From: Chryseobacterium daecheongense
GTDB lineage: Bacteria > Bacteroidota > Bacteroidia > Flavobacteriales > Weeksellaceae
Assembly (NCBI RefSeq): GCF_003729955.1
Contig: NZ_RJTX01000003.1
Span: forward strand, 62,001-126,000
Length of the DNA stretch: 64,000 nucleotides
Direction of reading: 5' to 3'
Within the stretch, counting starts at the first letter, position 1. Each line of letters opens with the position of its first letter. A program made the position numbers and the translations under genes. Shown in pieces: positions 42,140-52,044 of this stretch. The notes beneath the pieces were generated by a model that had not been told where the DNA came from, did no database searches, and saw only the letters and a list, made by a program, of their open reading frames with translations.

Positions 42140-43113
42140 AAATTTGTGTCATCAGTTTTGACTTTTGGGGCTATGATCAATATATTGTAGATGTTTTACG
42201 CCATAAAGGTATTGATGCCCATCATATTAAAATTGGTGCCGTAACGCATGCCAATTTTACAGAAAAAGCAGTGAATGCATTCAGCAAAGTCTTTTTAAAG
42301 AAAAACCTTAAAAAGGAAAAACGCCAGCAGTACGTTTTGGACTCTTTAGCTCAGCTTGGATATCAGGATCAAATTTTGGTGTTAAATCCGGACACTTTCG
42401 ATCTTTCCACACTGGAAAAAATAAAAACTTATACAAACAGAATGATCACTTATCTGTATGATAATCTTGAAAGGTTTCCTGTGGAAGATAAGCTTCATCT
42501 TTTTGATAAGATTTTTTCATTTGATGATAAGGATATTAAAAAGCACGGCTTTGAAAGACTGACCAACTATAATTATCTGGAATATATTCCACAAGAAAAG
42601 CAGCATCCTACATTGGACCTGTATTACATTACTTCATTTGATAAAGGAAGAAACAAGATATTATTACCTTTAGCTAAAATTTTGCAGAAAAAAGGCATTG
42701 TATATGATTTTGTAGTGGTAGGAAAAAAAGTATGGAAAGAGCAGGTGAAGCTTGGAAAAGATACATTGAAAAATTTCACAGCCTTAAAAAGAAGACCTAT
42801 TTCCACAGCAACTACTGCTAATATTTATAAAAACACCAAAGCCTTATTGGATCTGATGAGATCCGGGCAAACGGGGCTTAGCTTCAGAGTTTTTGAAGCG
42901 ATGGCGATGGAAAAGAAAATTGTGACCGACAATCCGGAAATTAAAAATTACGATTTTTACAATCCGAATAATATTTTAGTATTGAATCACGATTTAAGCA
43001 ATATCAGTAAAGAATTTTTCCAACAGCCTTATGAAAAGGTTCCGGAAGATATTTACCAAAAATACACACTCGATTACTGGACAGACAAGGTTTTCGGATT
43101 GAATAAAAACTAA
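42136..43113 (+). CDS. CgeB/GT-B-like glycosyltransferase, first copy
   Basis: A 325-residue predicted cytoplasmic GT-B-type enzyme without signal peptide. It starts KICVISFDFWGYDQYIVDVL, has YLYDNLERFPVEDKLHLFDK near residue 110 and a C-terminal donor-site segment GLSFRVFEAMAMEKKIVTDN near 245, then NYDFYNPNNI. This end is very similar to that of the gene at 45354, so the two are paralogs. The fold assignment is by resemblance to LPS core and CgeB-like transferases; sugar and acceptor are unknown. It overlaps the gene before by four bases. Confidence 0.78.
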   Translation: MKICVISFDFWGYDQYIVDVLRHKGIDAHHIKIGAVTHANFTEKAVNAFSKVFLKKNLKKEKRQQYVLDSLAQLGYQDQILVLNPDTFDLSTLEKIKTYTNRMITYLYDNLERFPVEDKLHLFDKIFSFDDKDIKKHGFERLTNYNYLEYIPQEKQHPTLDLYYITSFDKGRNKILLPLAKILQKKGIVYDFVVVGKKVWKEQVKLGKDTLKNFTALKRRPISTATTANIYKNTKALLDLMRSGQTGLSFRVFEAMAMEKKIVTDNPEIKNYDFYNPNNILVLNHDLSNISKEFFQQPYEKVPEDIYQKYTLDYWTDKVFGLNKN

Positions 43114-43116
43114 GCG

Positions 43117-44304
43117 ATGGGAATTGTAAAAAAAATAAAGAAACATTTTAAGAGGAAGGAAAAACTTAAGATTCTTCAGACGCAGGACGTTGTGAATATA
43201 GAACTGTGGGACCCTTCCAGAAAAACAATTGTATTTGTTTCAAGGGATTTTCCTACTCACGATCAAGATTCCGGATCAAACAGATTAAAGGAAATCATAC
43301 TACTCTATAAGCAAATGGGCTATAATTGTATCCTGTTTGCACCACATGTTTTTGAAGATAATTCTTATGTGAAGTTTTATCAAAGCTTAGATGTTATTGT
43401 ATTTGTAGAAAATAACAAATACAAAACTATTGATGAGTTCCTGCCGACATTAAAATCTGTTGATTACATTTGGTTTAACGGGCCGTTTGCCCTGAATTTA
43501 TTCTATAAAAAATTAAAAAACATCCTGCCTCAAACCAAGTTCATATATGACATGGTGGATATTCATTTTTTACGATATAAAAGAGCCATTGAGATAGAAC
43601 CGACAAGAATTTCTTTGAAGAAAAACTATAAACATTTCTTTCGCCTGGAAACGGTTGTGGCACCTCAGCTCGATTACATTATTGCTATTTCCGATAAGGA
43701 AAAAGAAGTTATGAGCCAATATGCAGACCGCAATAAGATCATTACGATTTCTAATATTCACTATCCGAAAATTGATATTTCAGAAAGAAAATCATTCAGT
43801 GAAAGTAAAGGAATCATTTTCATTGGTTCCATTCACGAGCCGAATATTGATGCCGTAAAATATTTATACGAAAACATTATGCCTATTGTCTGGAAAGCCA
43901 ATCCGGAGATTGAAGTGAGCGTAATTGGTAATGTAGCAGATAAATTAGACCTGAAATTATTTCCTAAATTTAAGTTTTTAGGATTTGTAGAGAGCATTGA
44001 AGAGCTTTTTATGAATTCCAGGATCATGGTTGCTCCATTAAGATTCGGAGCGGGTGTCAAAGGAAAAATCGGGCAGGCTTTCGAATATTTTTTACCTGTA
44101 ATCACTACAGATATTGGCGCAGAAGGAATGCAGCTTGTGAATAACAAAAACGTACTGATTGCCAATGACAAAGATTCTTTTGCCGAAGCTATTATTCGCC
44201 TCAATAATGATGAAACTCTTTGGAACACATTAAGCCAACATTCAATAGACAGTTTACAACCATTTTCTTTGGAAGCAGTAAGCTCCACTCTTAAAAATAT
44301 CTGA
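43117..44304 (+). CDS. glycosyltransferase family 4-like
   Basis: A 395-residue GT-B enzyme. The N-terminal half has FVSRDFPTHDQDSGSNRLKE near residue 37, and the C-terminal half has IIFIGSIHEPNIDAVKYLYE near 231, then FLGFVESIEELF and the donor-binding APLRFGAGVKGKIGQAFEYF near 308 followed by DIGAEGMQL. These are typical of retaining GT4 transferases. It starts three bases after the previous gene and ends four bases before the next, inside the run. Confidence 0.88.
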   Translation: MGIVKKIKKHFKRKEKLKILQTQDVVNIELWDPSRKTIVFVSRDFPTHDQDSGSNRLKEIILLYKQMGYNCILFAPHVFEDNSYVKFYQSLDVIVFVENNKYKTIDEFLPTLKSVDYIWFNGPFALNLFYKKLKNILPQTKFIYDMVDIHFLRYKRAIEIEPTRISLKKNYKHFFRLETVVAPQLDYIIAISDKEKEVMSQYADRNKIITISNIHYPKIDISERKSFSESKGIIFIGSIHEPNIDAVKYLYENIMPIVWKANPEIEVSVIGNVADKLDLKLFPKFKFLGFVESIEELFMNSRIMVAPLRFGAGVKGKIGQAFEYFLPVITTDIGAEGMQLVNNKNVLIANDKDSFAEAIIRLNNDETLWNTLSQHSIDSLQPFSLEAVSSTLKNI

Positions 44305-44308
44305 TCAC

Positions 44309-45349
44309 ATGAAGACCTCTGATTTTTTAGTAAGTATTATCGTTCCGTGCTACAATGCCTCTTATTATGTGAGAGAGGTGCTTGAAAGCATCCAGAGTCA
44401 GACTTATGCTAACATAGAATGCATTATCATCAACGACGGAAGTACAGATAATACATTAGAAATTCTCAATAGCTTTACAGATTCCAGATTCCAGATATAC
44501 AATCAGGAAAACAAAGGGCTTTCCGATACCCGAAATTTTGGTTTGGAAAAAGCGGCAGGTGATTTCATCTACTTCTGTGACAGTGATGACCTGCTTCCCT
44601 CACATGCTATAGAATCTCTGATTTCCGCCTACACAGAGAAAGAAGATATCATCATCGGGAAAACGGCTACTTTTGCATGGGAAGAAAAAAAGATCGTTTC
44701 TTACCTTCCGCATCCAAAAGAAAAACAGCATTTTGAAAATACTAACTCAGAAGTGTTGCTTAAAAATATCACAGAAGGATTAAGCCCGATTGCTCAGAAT
44801 AAATTATACCGTACAGAGTTTTTAAGAAAGAATAATTTGAAATTTCTAAGCGGAATCTATCATGAAGATGAATTATGGTTCTTCGAGACCCTATTCAACG
44901 CTAAGAATGTGACGTTTATTCCAGAAGTAACGTATCATTATACGGTAGATAATGCTCAATCCATCACCAAGAAAAACAGTGATAAAAATCTTTTGGGCTA
45001 TCTTAGTGTTATCAAAACCATTTATGAAAAATATTATCTGAAATATCCTGAACGAAGCATTACAGCTTACTATCTTGCCTATCTGAAGAAGATTATCATC
45101 GGGAATTTCAAGCATCATGGGAATTATTCCTCTGAAGCACTTCAGCAGATGGAAAAAACGTTTAGGGAGGTAAATCCTGAGTTTAAAGATAATATTGAGC
45201 TTAAAAGTATTGAGAAAAAATATTTCAGATTCTTAAATAATGTAAGCTTGAAAGATTCTGATACCATCAGGAAAGAATATTTCAATAATCCGGTAAACAG
45301 TCTTAGAAAGCATTATAAAATTGTAATGTTCAGTTTATTTAACAAATAA
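44309..45349 (+). CDS. glycosyltransferase family 2
   Basis: A 346-residue GT-A enzyme starting FLVSIIVPCYNASYYVREVL, with IIINDGSTDNTLEI and the DXD-type FCDSDDLLPSHAIE near residue 92, and an acceptor segment KFLSGIYHEDELWFFETLF near 190. The last 100 residues are helical and basic, a common membrane-association feature. It lies four bases after the GT4 gene and four bases before the GTG start of the next. Confidence 0.88.
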   Translation: MKTSDFLVSIIVPCYNASYYVREVLESIQSQTYANIECIIINDGSTDNTLEILNSFTDSRFQIYNQENKGLSDTRNFGLEKAAGDFIYFCDSDDLLPSHAIESLISAYTEKEDIIIGKTATFAWEEKKIVSYLPHPKEKQHFENTNSEVLLKNITEGLSPIAQNKLYRTEFLRKNNLKFLSGIYHEDELWFFETLFNAKNVTFIPEVTYHYTVDNAQSITKKNSDKNLLGYLSVIKTIYEKYYLKYPERSITAYYLAYLKKIIIGNFKHHGNYSSEALQQMEKTFREVNPEFKDNIELKSIEKKYFRFLNNVSLKDSDTIRKEYFNNPVNSLRKHYKIVMFSLFNK

Positions 45350-45353
45350 AACA

Positions 45354-46331
45354 GTGAAAAAAGAAAGGTTCCTTTTGGTCATGCCCGATTATTCGGATTT
45401 TCCCCAATTATTTTTAGATAATCTGGAGAAAGTAGGCTTTGAAACTTCTCTGATCACAGATAAAGTCTGCCAGTTCAGATATAAAGGCACTGAAAATATC
45501 CAAAACTTTTTCATTAAAAACATTCTGAGAAACAAGGAATACAAGCAAAATCTTATCAATAGGCATCAACTCGAAGAACTCAATAAGAGCCTCTCTGAAT
45601 TGGAAGGCAAGTTCGATTATATTTTGGTGATCCGTCCTGATAACTTCCCTATTCCTTTCATTCAGAATTTAAAAAAGAAAACCAAAAAGCTGGTTGCCTA
45701 TCAATGGGACGGGATTGAAAAATTCCCCGAAGTCAAAAATTACTTCGGGCTTTTCGATACATTCTTCTGCTTTGAAAGGGTGGAATCTGAACACAACATC
45801 CATTCCATTACCAATTTTTATTTTGATCATCTTCCGCCTTCTCACAAAGAATACAATACGGAAAAACCTGTACTCTACTTCGTTGGTTTGTATTGGAAGA
45901 GCCGTGAAGAAAAAATAGACCGCTTTATTGAAGAAGTTTCAGCCTTCTCAGTCAACCTCAACATTTTCATCCAGTATTTTCAGGAGCCCGAACGAAAAAA
46001 TAGTAAGATCAAATATATTTCAGACCGAATCACTTTCAAGGAAAACCTGGAACTGGTAAAAAGTTCAGATGTTCTTTTAGACTTTGTTGATCCATTGCAT
46101 GACGGACTTTCCATTCGTTTTTTTGAAGGAATGTATTATGGCAAAAAAGTGATCACGGATAATATTATGGTAAAAAATTATGACTTTTACCATTCTGACA
46201 ATATATTTGTCGTAGAAAATGATAATTATAAAAACATAGAGCAATTTTTGAAAACACCTTATCATCCGTTACCTGAAGAAATCGTACAGCAATACAGCTT
46301 CAGCAATTGGATCAAGGAGATCATAAAATAA
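45354..46331 (+). CDS. CgeB/GT-B-like glycosyltransferase, second copy
   Basis: A 325-residue paralog of the gene at 42136, of identical length. It starts with GTG at 45354 (KKERFLLVMPDYSDFPQLFL). Shared features are AYQWDGIEKFPEVKNYFGLF near residue 118, FDHLPPSHKEYN, and the C-terminal LSIRFFEGMYYGKKVITDNI near 247 with NYDFYHSDNIFV. Only the C-terminal half is clearly similar between the copies; the acceptor-binding N-terminal halves differ, which suggests the same donor type with a different acceptor. It starts four bases after the preceding gene. Confidence 0.78.
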   Translation: MKKERFLLVMPDYSDFPQLFLDNLEKVGFETSLITDKVCQFRYKGTENIQNFFIKNILRNKEYKQNLINRHQLEELNKSLSELEGKFDYILVIRPDNFPIPFIQNLKKKTKKLVAYQWDGIEKFPEVKNYFGLFDTFFCFERVESEHNIHSITNFYFDHLPPSHKEYNTEKPVLYFVGLYWKSREEKIDRFIEEVSAFSVNLNIFIQYFQEPERKNSKIKYISDRITFKENLELVKSSDVLLDFVDPLHDGLSIRFFEGMYYGKKVITDNIMVKNYDFYHSDNIFVVENDNYKNIEQFLKTPYHPLPEEIVQQYSFSNWIKEIIK

Positions 46332-46357
46332 CTCGATTGATAGATAGATAAAAAACC

Positions 46358-47194
46358 ATGAGCGATTTGATTTCTGTAATTGTCCCCTATTATAACGGGG
46401 AAGACTATATTGAAGAATGTCTTAACAGTATTTATGGGCAGACTTTCAAAAATATTGAGGTCATTGTGATTAATGATGGATCGCCAAAAGAGTTTCTGGA
46501 TCATCTGAAAGCCGATAAATATCCTGACCTGATTTTGCACCATCAGGAAAATCAGGGCCAGTCTATGGCAAGAAACAAAGGAGCCGAAATAGCACGAGGC
46601 AAATATATTTTGTTTGTGGATTGCGATGATAAAATTGCGCCTGAGTTTTTAAAGAAAACATACGATGTATTAATCTCTAATCCAGCAATCAGGGTTTGCT
46701 ACACCAAAGGGCAATATTTTGAAAAAGAAAATACGGAATGGTATTTACCTGATTTTGAAATCAAGGATTTTCTTTTCGCCAACTGCATCCCTATTTCTGC
46801 TTTGCTGTATAAGGAAGATTTTATCAAAGCTAACGGTTTCGATAAAAACCTGACCTATTTTGAAGACTGGGATCTATGGATCTCAATTATTGAAAATGGT
46901 GGTGAAGTATATAGAATTCCGGAACATTTATTTTTTTACAGAATCAGGCACAATGACAATTCTCTTACCAATGTAAGTACCCAACAGGAAGAGAAAATAG
47001 CCCAGAACAGGTTTCTTATCTACCAAAAGCATTATGCATTTTATGAGAAACACGGATTTGATTTCAGCAACATAAGCTACATTATCCTGAACAGAAACCA
47101 ATACAAAAAAAGATATTATAATGTTTGGTACAGAAAACTGGCTTATCAACTTTTCAAACCAAAGAAATTCAACGAAATATACCGCCAATTTTAA
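46358..47194 (+). CDS. glycosyltransferase family 2
   Basis: A 278-residue GT-A enzyme (LISVIVPYYNGEDYIEECLN; VIVINDGSPKEF; FVDCDDKIAPEFLKK near residue 90). The acceptor segment is DKNLTYFEDWDLWISIIENG near 165, with the conserved E-D-W-D pattern of GT2 enzymes. It follows the previous gene by 26 bases and precedes the last GT2 gene by 17. It is predicted to add one sugar to a cell-surface glycan. Confidence 0.88.
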   Translation: MSDLISVIVPYYNGEDYIEECLNSIYGQTFKNIEVIVINDGSPKEFLDHLKADKYPDLILHHQENQGQSMARNKGAEIARGKYILFVDCDDKIAPEFLKKTYDVLISNPAIRVCYTKGQYFEKENTEWYLPDFEIKDFLFANCIPISALLYKEDFIKANGFDKNLTYFEDWDLWISIIENGGEVYRIPEHLFFYRIRHNDNSLTNVSTQQEEKIAQNRFLIYQKHYAFYEKHGFDFSNISYIILNRNQYKKRYYNVWYRKLAYQLFKPKKFNEIYRQF

Positions 47195-47211
47195 AATAAC
47201 TTCCAGCATCC

Positions 47212-48093
47212 ATGAAAATTTCAATCGTAACTGCTTACTACAACCGTAAAGCATTATTTATCAAAACCCTTGAAAGTATTCAAAGGCAGTTGAAAGATCA
47301 TGATTTTGATCTTGAGTTCATTGCAGTGGATGATGCAAGCAATGAAGAAGAAAGACTGGAAGACCTTGTTGGGCGGTTCCCTTTTTTAAGAGTAATCCGT
47401 CTGAAAAAATGGAGCAAGTGGTACAAAAATTCATGCATCCCTTTTAATGTAGGCTTTAAAGCTGCTAAAGGAGATTTTATCATATTGCAAAACCCGGAAT
47501 GTCTGCATTTTGGTCATATTTTACAATATACCAGCGAACATCTGGTTAAAAACAAATACCTAAGCTTCGGATGCTATTCTTTGGATGAAGAACCTACTGA
47601 TAATATAGATGAATACATCCGTCATCCTGAAAAAATGGAAAAGCTCATTCAGGAAAACAATGTGGAAAATACCAGCGATGGAAGCAATAGTTGGTATAAC
47701 CATTCTGTTATAAGACCTGTAGCGTATCATTTCTGCTGTGCTATTACCCGGGAAGATTTATTTGATCTGGGAGGGTTTGATCCGGCTTATGCAGAAGGAG
47801 TGGCGTATGATGATAATGAATTTCTGCACAGAATAAAACTAAAGAAAATGCAGATTGAGATCGTTGATAGTGAAATTGTTCTGCATCAAAATCACTACCG
47901 AAGAAAATCATCTTTAAATAATACGGTGAAGCTGAATGAAAAGGAGCTGAAAAAAAGAAGTGCATTATTATATAAGAATGAAATGCTTTTTAAAAATTAT
48001 ACCCTCAACAAAAAAACATGGAAAGTGGATGGGCTTTCCGGAAATATTTTGCTAAAAGGATTATTCAGAAAGTTTAAATCAAAGAAAAGTTGA
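47212..48093 (+). CDS. glycosyltransferase family 2, galactosyltransferase-like
   Basis: A 293-residue GT-A enzyme beginning KISIVTAYYNRKALFIKTLE. It has a DD at FIAVDDASNEEERLEDL and FNVGFKAAKGDFIILQNPEC near residue 82, where the usual DXD is replaced by QNPE, and LFDLGGFDPAYAEGVAYDDN near 184 (the N-terminal galactosyltransferase C-domain pattern with a GGFD motif). It is the last gene of the run and ends two bases before the end of the converging membrane gene at 48095. Confidence 0.85.
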   Translation: MKISIVTAYYNRKALFIKTLESIQRQLKDHDFDLEFIAVDDASNEEERLEDLVGRFPFLRVIRLKKWSKWYKNSCIPFNVGFKAAKGDFIILQNPECLHFGHILQYTSEHLVKNKYLSFGCYSLDEEPTDNIDEYIRHPEKMEKLIQENNVENTSDGSNSWYNHSVIRPVAYHFCCAITREDLFDLGGFDPAYAEGVAYDDNEFLHRIKLKKMQIEIVDSEIVLHQNHYRRKSSLNNTVKLNEKELKKRSALLYKNEMLFKNYTLNKKTWKVDGLSGNILLKGLFRKFKSKKS

Positions 48094-48094
48094 A

Positions 48095-49318
48095 TTATTT
48101 CATAAAATTCAATGATTTTTTGAATATCAGGAAAATATAAATAATCAGCACAACAGCCAAAGAAGTTATCAATAACTGGTTGATTAGAAAAATACTATTG
48201 GAATTGTCAGAAAACATTTCTGTTATTTTCCTTAAAGTTTGATTCCACAAAATAATAGGTAAAATAATGATCATGTATTTCGCTCCGAATTGATTGCTTT
48301 TCGCCCAACTGATCAAAGCAGGCACACATAATACCAGGAAAAACAATCTGTATTCCCAGCTTATAGACAGGAAAAAACTGAACAGGAAAACTCCGGCTCC
48401 TATCAAAAACAAGTACAGTTCTCGTCTTGTAATATTTGTAAGGTCCACGTGATTCCATTGATTTCTGAATATTTTAAACAGCAGAAAAATAATAGAAATC
48501 CATAATACAATATATCCCGCCCAATATACCCCTTCTATTTTGTACATTTTACGGTTGTGAGACATAAAATTTTCCAACGGAACCTGAAATCCAAAACTAA
48601 ACTCAGAAATAGAAATAGGCGTTCTTTCGCGAATCATGATAATCTCTTCGTAATTCAACCCTATATAAACAAGTATAACCACTGCAACCCCTATCAACAC
48701 AGCTATATTCTTAAAATTAATTTCTTTATATAAATAGAGAACCAGTAACCCCGCTCCAATTGGATAAAGCTTCAGCATGAAAGCAAGCAGGAAGAATAGA
48801 ATATAAAGCAGTTTACTTTTAGGAAAAACCAAAATAGGAAACAGGAGAAGCAGAAATATAACTAAGTCATTATTTCCCCTTTCAAAAAGTAAAAGCGATA
48901 CTGGAGAAAGTAGTAATAAAAGATAATAAAAAGCCTTTTTTGCGTCCCAATTTCCCGATGCCCATAACAACATGCTCTGCGTACAAAACACAAGCAAAAA
49001 ACCGATTGCTTTATAATGAACAGCATCAAAACCTTTGAGATAAGAAAAGAATCTCCAGAATGAAGGATAGTTATAAGGCGGTTCATAATGTTCTTTGAAA
49101 GGATCTTTCCCTATTCCATATAAATCTGTCCCTTTTAAAAGAAGCCGCAGATCACCGTACACTGACCAGGAATCAAATTGTATATACGATTTGAATAGGT
49201 ACCAGTATTGGTTATAGTCGAATACAAGCAGGAATATGAATAATGCTAACACATAATATATTCTAAGATCTTTTTTCAATCCTATTAGTAAAGCCTTATT
49301 ATTACCTGCCATATTCAT
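48095..49318 (-). CDS. GT87/DUF2029-like multi-pass membrane protein
   Basis: A 407-residue integral membrane protein with about ten helices. The first periplasmic loop holds DLRLLLKGTDLYGIGKDPFK and YEPPYNYPSFWRFF, and the later loop FERGNNDLVIFLLLLFPIL is the characteristic R-G-N-x-D motif of DUF2029/GT87 transferases, which use polyprenyl-phosphate sugars. It faces the glycosyltransferase run and may complete the same glycan on the periplasmic side. The adjacent start of gltX is 158 bases away. Confidence 0.8.
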   Translation of the reverse strand: MNMAGNNKALLIGLKKDLRIYYVLALFIFLLVFDYNQYWYLFKSYIQFDSWSVYGDLRLLLKGTDLYGIGKDPFKEHYEPPYNYPSFWRFFSYLKGFDAVHYKAIGFLLVFCTQSMLLWASGNWDAKKAFYYLLLLLSPVSLLLFERGNNDLVIFLLLLFPILVFPKSKLLYILFFLLAFMLKLYPIGAGLLVLYLYKEINFKNIAVLIGVAVVILVYIGLNYEEIIMIRERTPISISEFSFGFQVPLENFMSHNRKMYKIEGVYWAGYIVLWISIIFLLFKIFRNQWNHVDLTNITRRELYLFLIGAGVFLFSFFLSISWEYRLFFLVLCVPALISWAKSNQFGAKYMIIILPIILWNQTLRKITEMFSDNSNSIFLINQLLITSLAVVLIIYIFLIFKKSLNFMK

Positions 49319-49449
49319 CTTCTTGCGAAGCAGTGTTTCCTGTTTTCAGCATAATCGGAGTATCCTTAATAGACACAAAAGTAAAGATTAAGATCAAAAA
49401 AGCCAATAATACAGTACCAAAACATCATGAAAAACCTGATAATTTTAAG

Positions 49450-49457
49450 TAAATTTG
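49450..49457 (+). promoter_or_regulatory. -7 promoter box for gltX
   Basis: TAAATTTG lies 19 bases upstream of the gltX ATG. Confidence 0.5.
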
Positions 49458-49476
49458 CACCAAAATTTTATTAAAA

Positions 49477-50985
49477 ATGGAGAAAGTGAGAGTACGTTTT
49501 GCTCCAAGTCCTACAGGACCTTTGCATTTGGGAGGCGTAAGAACCGCATTATATGATTATCTTTTTGCTAAAAACCAAGGCGGTGAATTTGTATTGAGAA
49601 TTGAAGATACAGACACGGCAAGATATGTGGAAGGAGCTGAAGAATATATTGAAGAAGCCTTGGAATGGTGCGGCATTATTCCGGATGAAAGCCCTACAAA
49701 GGGAGGAAAATTTGCTCCTTACAGACAATCCGAAAGAAGAGACATCTATGACAGATATACTGAGCAAATCTTAAAAACGGATTATGCGTATCTTGCTTTT
49801 GATACTCCTGAAGAATTAGATGCCATCCGTGCAGAATATGAAGCAAAAGGAGATGTCTTCTCTTATGACAACAGATCCAGAAACCGTTTGAGAAATAGCC
49901 TCGCCCTTTCCGAAGAAGAGGTTAAGAAACTTTTGGATGAAAAAACTCCATACGTTGTAAGATTTAAAATGCCGGTTGACAGAACCTTAAATCTTGAAGA
50001 TATCATCCGTGGAAAATTCTCTGTGAACACCAATACTTTAGATGATAAAGTTTTGGTAAAAAACGACGGAATGCCAACGTACCATTTCGCCAACATCATT
50101 GATGATCATGAAATGGAAATCTCTCACGTGATCCGTGGAGAAGAATGGCTCCCTTCTTTAGGACTACATACTTTATTATATGAAGCGATGGGCTGGGAAG
50201 CACCACAATTTGCCCACCTTTCTCTGATCCTGAAACCCGAAGGAAAAGGAAAATTAAGCAAAAGAGATGGTGATAAATTCGGATTCCCTGTATTTCCATT
50301 GGATTTCAAAGATCCTGCAACAGGAATTGTTTCTAAAGGATACAGAGAAAATGGATATCTTCCGGAAGCTTTCATTAATATGGTAGCATTATTGGGATGG
50401 TCTCCTGCTGACGATAAGGAAATCCTTTCTATTGATGAAATGGCCAAAGAATTCGATCTCCATAAAGTGCATAAAGCCGGAGCAAGATTCAGTAAGGAAA
50501 AGGCAGAATGGTTCAACCATCAGTATATTCAAATGAAGTCTGATGAAGAATTGCTGCAGATTTTGAAAAACTCTGATCTTGATTTATCAGGTGTTGCAGA
50601 TGAAAAGCTTTTAAAAGTGATTCATTTAATGAAAGAAAGAGCAACATTCCCAAAAGACATCTATGATAACGGTAAATTTTTCTTTGAAGCACCAACCTCT
50701 TACGATGAAAAAGCCGCTAAAAAAGCCTGGAATGAAGAAACTTCCTCTATTTTAGGTGAACTGGCTTCCACATTGGAAACTGCAGATTTCCAAGCAGAAG
50801 CATTGAAACAAACGGTTCATGATTTTGCGGAGAATAAAGGATTGGGAATGGGGAAAGTAATGATGCCGCTTCGTTTATCTTTAGTGGGCGAGCTGAAAGG
50901 ACCGGACGTTCCGGACATTTTGGAAATCGTTGGAAAAGAAGAAAGTATAACGAGAATACATAATGCTATAAATAATTTTAAATAA
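49477..50985 (+). CDS. gltX: glutamyl-tRNA synthetase
   Basis: A 502-residue class I aminoacyl-tRNA synthetase. The HIGH-type motif is [19 protein letters not shown] at residues 10-28, followed by [15 protein letters not shown]. The KMSKS counterpart is [17 protein letters not shown] near 258. The C-terminal anticodon-binding helical domain is complete (ends [14 protein letters not shown]). Its GluRS-1 type features and length fit Bacteroidota GltX. It is monocistronic by spacing; accA follows 49 bases later with its own promoter box. Confidence 0.97.
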   Translation: MEKVRVRFAPSPTGPLHLGGVRTALYDYLFAKNQGGEFVLRIEDTDTARYVEGAEEYIEEALEWCGIIPDESPTKGGKFAPYRQSERRDIYDRYTEQILKTDYAYLAFDTPEELDAIRAEYEAKGDVFSYDNRSRNRLRNSLALSEEEVKKLLDEKTPYVVRFKMPVDRTLNLEDIIRGKFSVNTNTLDDKVLVKNDGMPTYHFANIIDDHEMEISHVIRGEEWLPSLGLHTLLYEAMGWEAPQFAHLSLILKPEGKGKLSKRDGDKFGFPVFPLDFKDPATGIVSKGYRENGYLPEAFINMVALLGWSPADDKEILSIDEMAKEFDLHKVHKAGARFSKEKAEWFNHQYIQMKSDEELLQILKNSDLDLSGVADEKLLKVIHLMKERATFPKDIYDNGKFFFEAPTSYDEKAAKKAWNEETSSILGELASTLETADFQAEALKQTVHDFAENKGLGMGKVMMPLRLSLVGELKGPDVPDILEIVGKEESITRIHNAINNFK

Positions 50986-51003
50986 GGTTTCATTAATTTT
51001 TCA

Positions 51004-51011
51004 TAAATTTG
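51004..51011 (+). promoter_or_regulatory. -7 promoter box for accA
   Basis: TAAATTTG lies 23 bases upstream of the accA ATG and just after the gltX stop. Confidence 0.5.
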
Positions 51012-51034
51012 AAAGATTTAATTTACTTCAAGAA

Positions 51035-51991
51035 ATGGAATATTTAAGTTTCGAACTTCCTATCAAAGAATTAATGGATCAATACCAGACATGTTCTTTA
51101 GTAGGAGAAGAAAGTGGTGTTGATGTAAAATTAGCATGCAGCCAGATAGAGGACAAGATTGTAGAAAAGAAAAAAGAGATCTATGGAAATCTTACCCCTT
51201 GGCAAAGAGTACAATTATCTCGTCACCCGGACCGTCCATATACTTTGGACTACATCAATGGAATGGTGGACAAAGGCAGCTTCTTAGAACTTCACGGAGA
51301 CAGAAATTTTGCTGATGACCCGGCAATGATCGGCGGTTTAGCCACTCTTGACGGTCAGAAAGTAATGATCATAGGAACTCAAAAAGGGAGAACAACCAAA
51401 GAAAGACAACACAGAAGATTCGGGATGCCGAATCCTGAAGGATATAGAAAAGCTTTAAGATTAATGAAGCTTGCTGAAAAATTCAATATTCCTGTGATCA
51501 CTTTGGTAGACACACCGGGAGCATACCCTGGATTGGAAGCTGAAGAAAGAGGACAAGGGGAAGCAATTGCAAGAAACATTTTCGAAATGGTTCAGCTTAA
51601 AACCCCAATCTTTACCTATATTATTGGAGAAGGAGCCAGTGGTGGGGCATTAGGAATTGGTGTAGGAAACAAAGTATACATGTTGGAAAACACTTGGTAC
51701 ACTGTAATTGCACCGGAAAGCTGCTCTTCTATCTTATGGAGAAACTGGGATCATAAAGAAGATGCAGCCAATGCATTGAACCTGACTCCGAAAGATGCCT
51801 TAAGAGAAAAGTTCATTGATGGAATTATCGAAGAACCACTTGGTGGGGCTCATTATGATCCGGAAACGGCTTATCTGAATCTTAAAAATTCGATTTTACA
51901 AAATATCAAGGCCTTCTCTAAATTCACAGGGCAGGAACTTGAAACCCAAAGACAAGAGAAATTTATTGCAATGGGGCAATTTAAAGGATAA
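51035..51991 (+). CDS. accA: acetyl-CoA carboxylase carboxyltransferase alpha subunit
   Basis: A 318-residue subunit that, with AccD, moves the carboxyl group from biotin to acetyl-CoA. Typical parts are the N-terminal [35 protein letters not shown] near residue 61, [40 protein letters not shown] near 163 and [20 protein letters not shown] near 198, which forms the oxyanion region. accD is not in this window. A strong terminator follows. Confidence 0.97.
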   Translation: MEYLSFELPIKELMDQYQTCSLVGEESGVDVKLACSQIEDKIVEKKKEIYGNLTPWQRVQLSRHPDRPYTLDYINGMVDKGSFLELHGDRNFADDPAMIGGLATLDGQKVMIIGTQKGRTTKERQHRRFGMPNPEGYRKALRLMKLAEKFNIPVITLVDTPGAYPGLEAEERGQGEAIARNIFEMVQLKTPIFTYIIGEGASGGALGIGVGNKVYMLENTWYTVIAPESCSSILWRNWDHKEDAANALNLTPKDALREKFIDGIIEEPLGGAHYDPETAYLNLKNSILQNIKAFSKFTGQELETQRQEKFIAMGQFKG

Positions 51992-51994
51992 AAT

Positions 51995-52027
51995 AAAAAA
52001 CGGTTAAGAAATATCTTAACCGTTTTT
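51995..52027. terminator. terminator after accA
   Basis: AAAAAACGGTTAAGA pairs with TCTTAACCGTTTTTT around AATA, followed by further T residues. The symmetry lets it also end the minus-strand gene at 52045. Confidence 0.92.
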
Positions 52028-52044
52028 TTTATTATTACTTTTAT

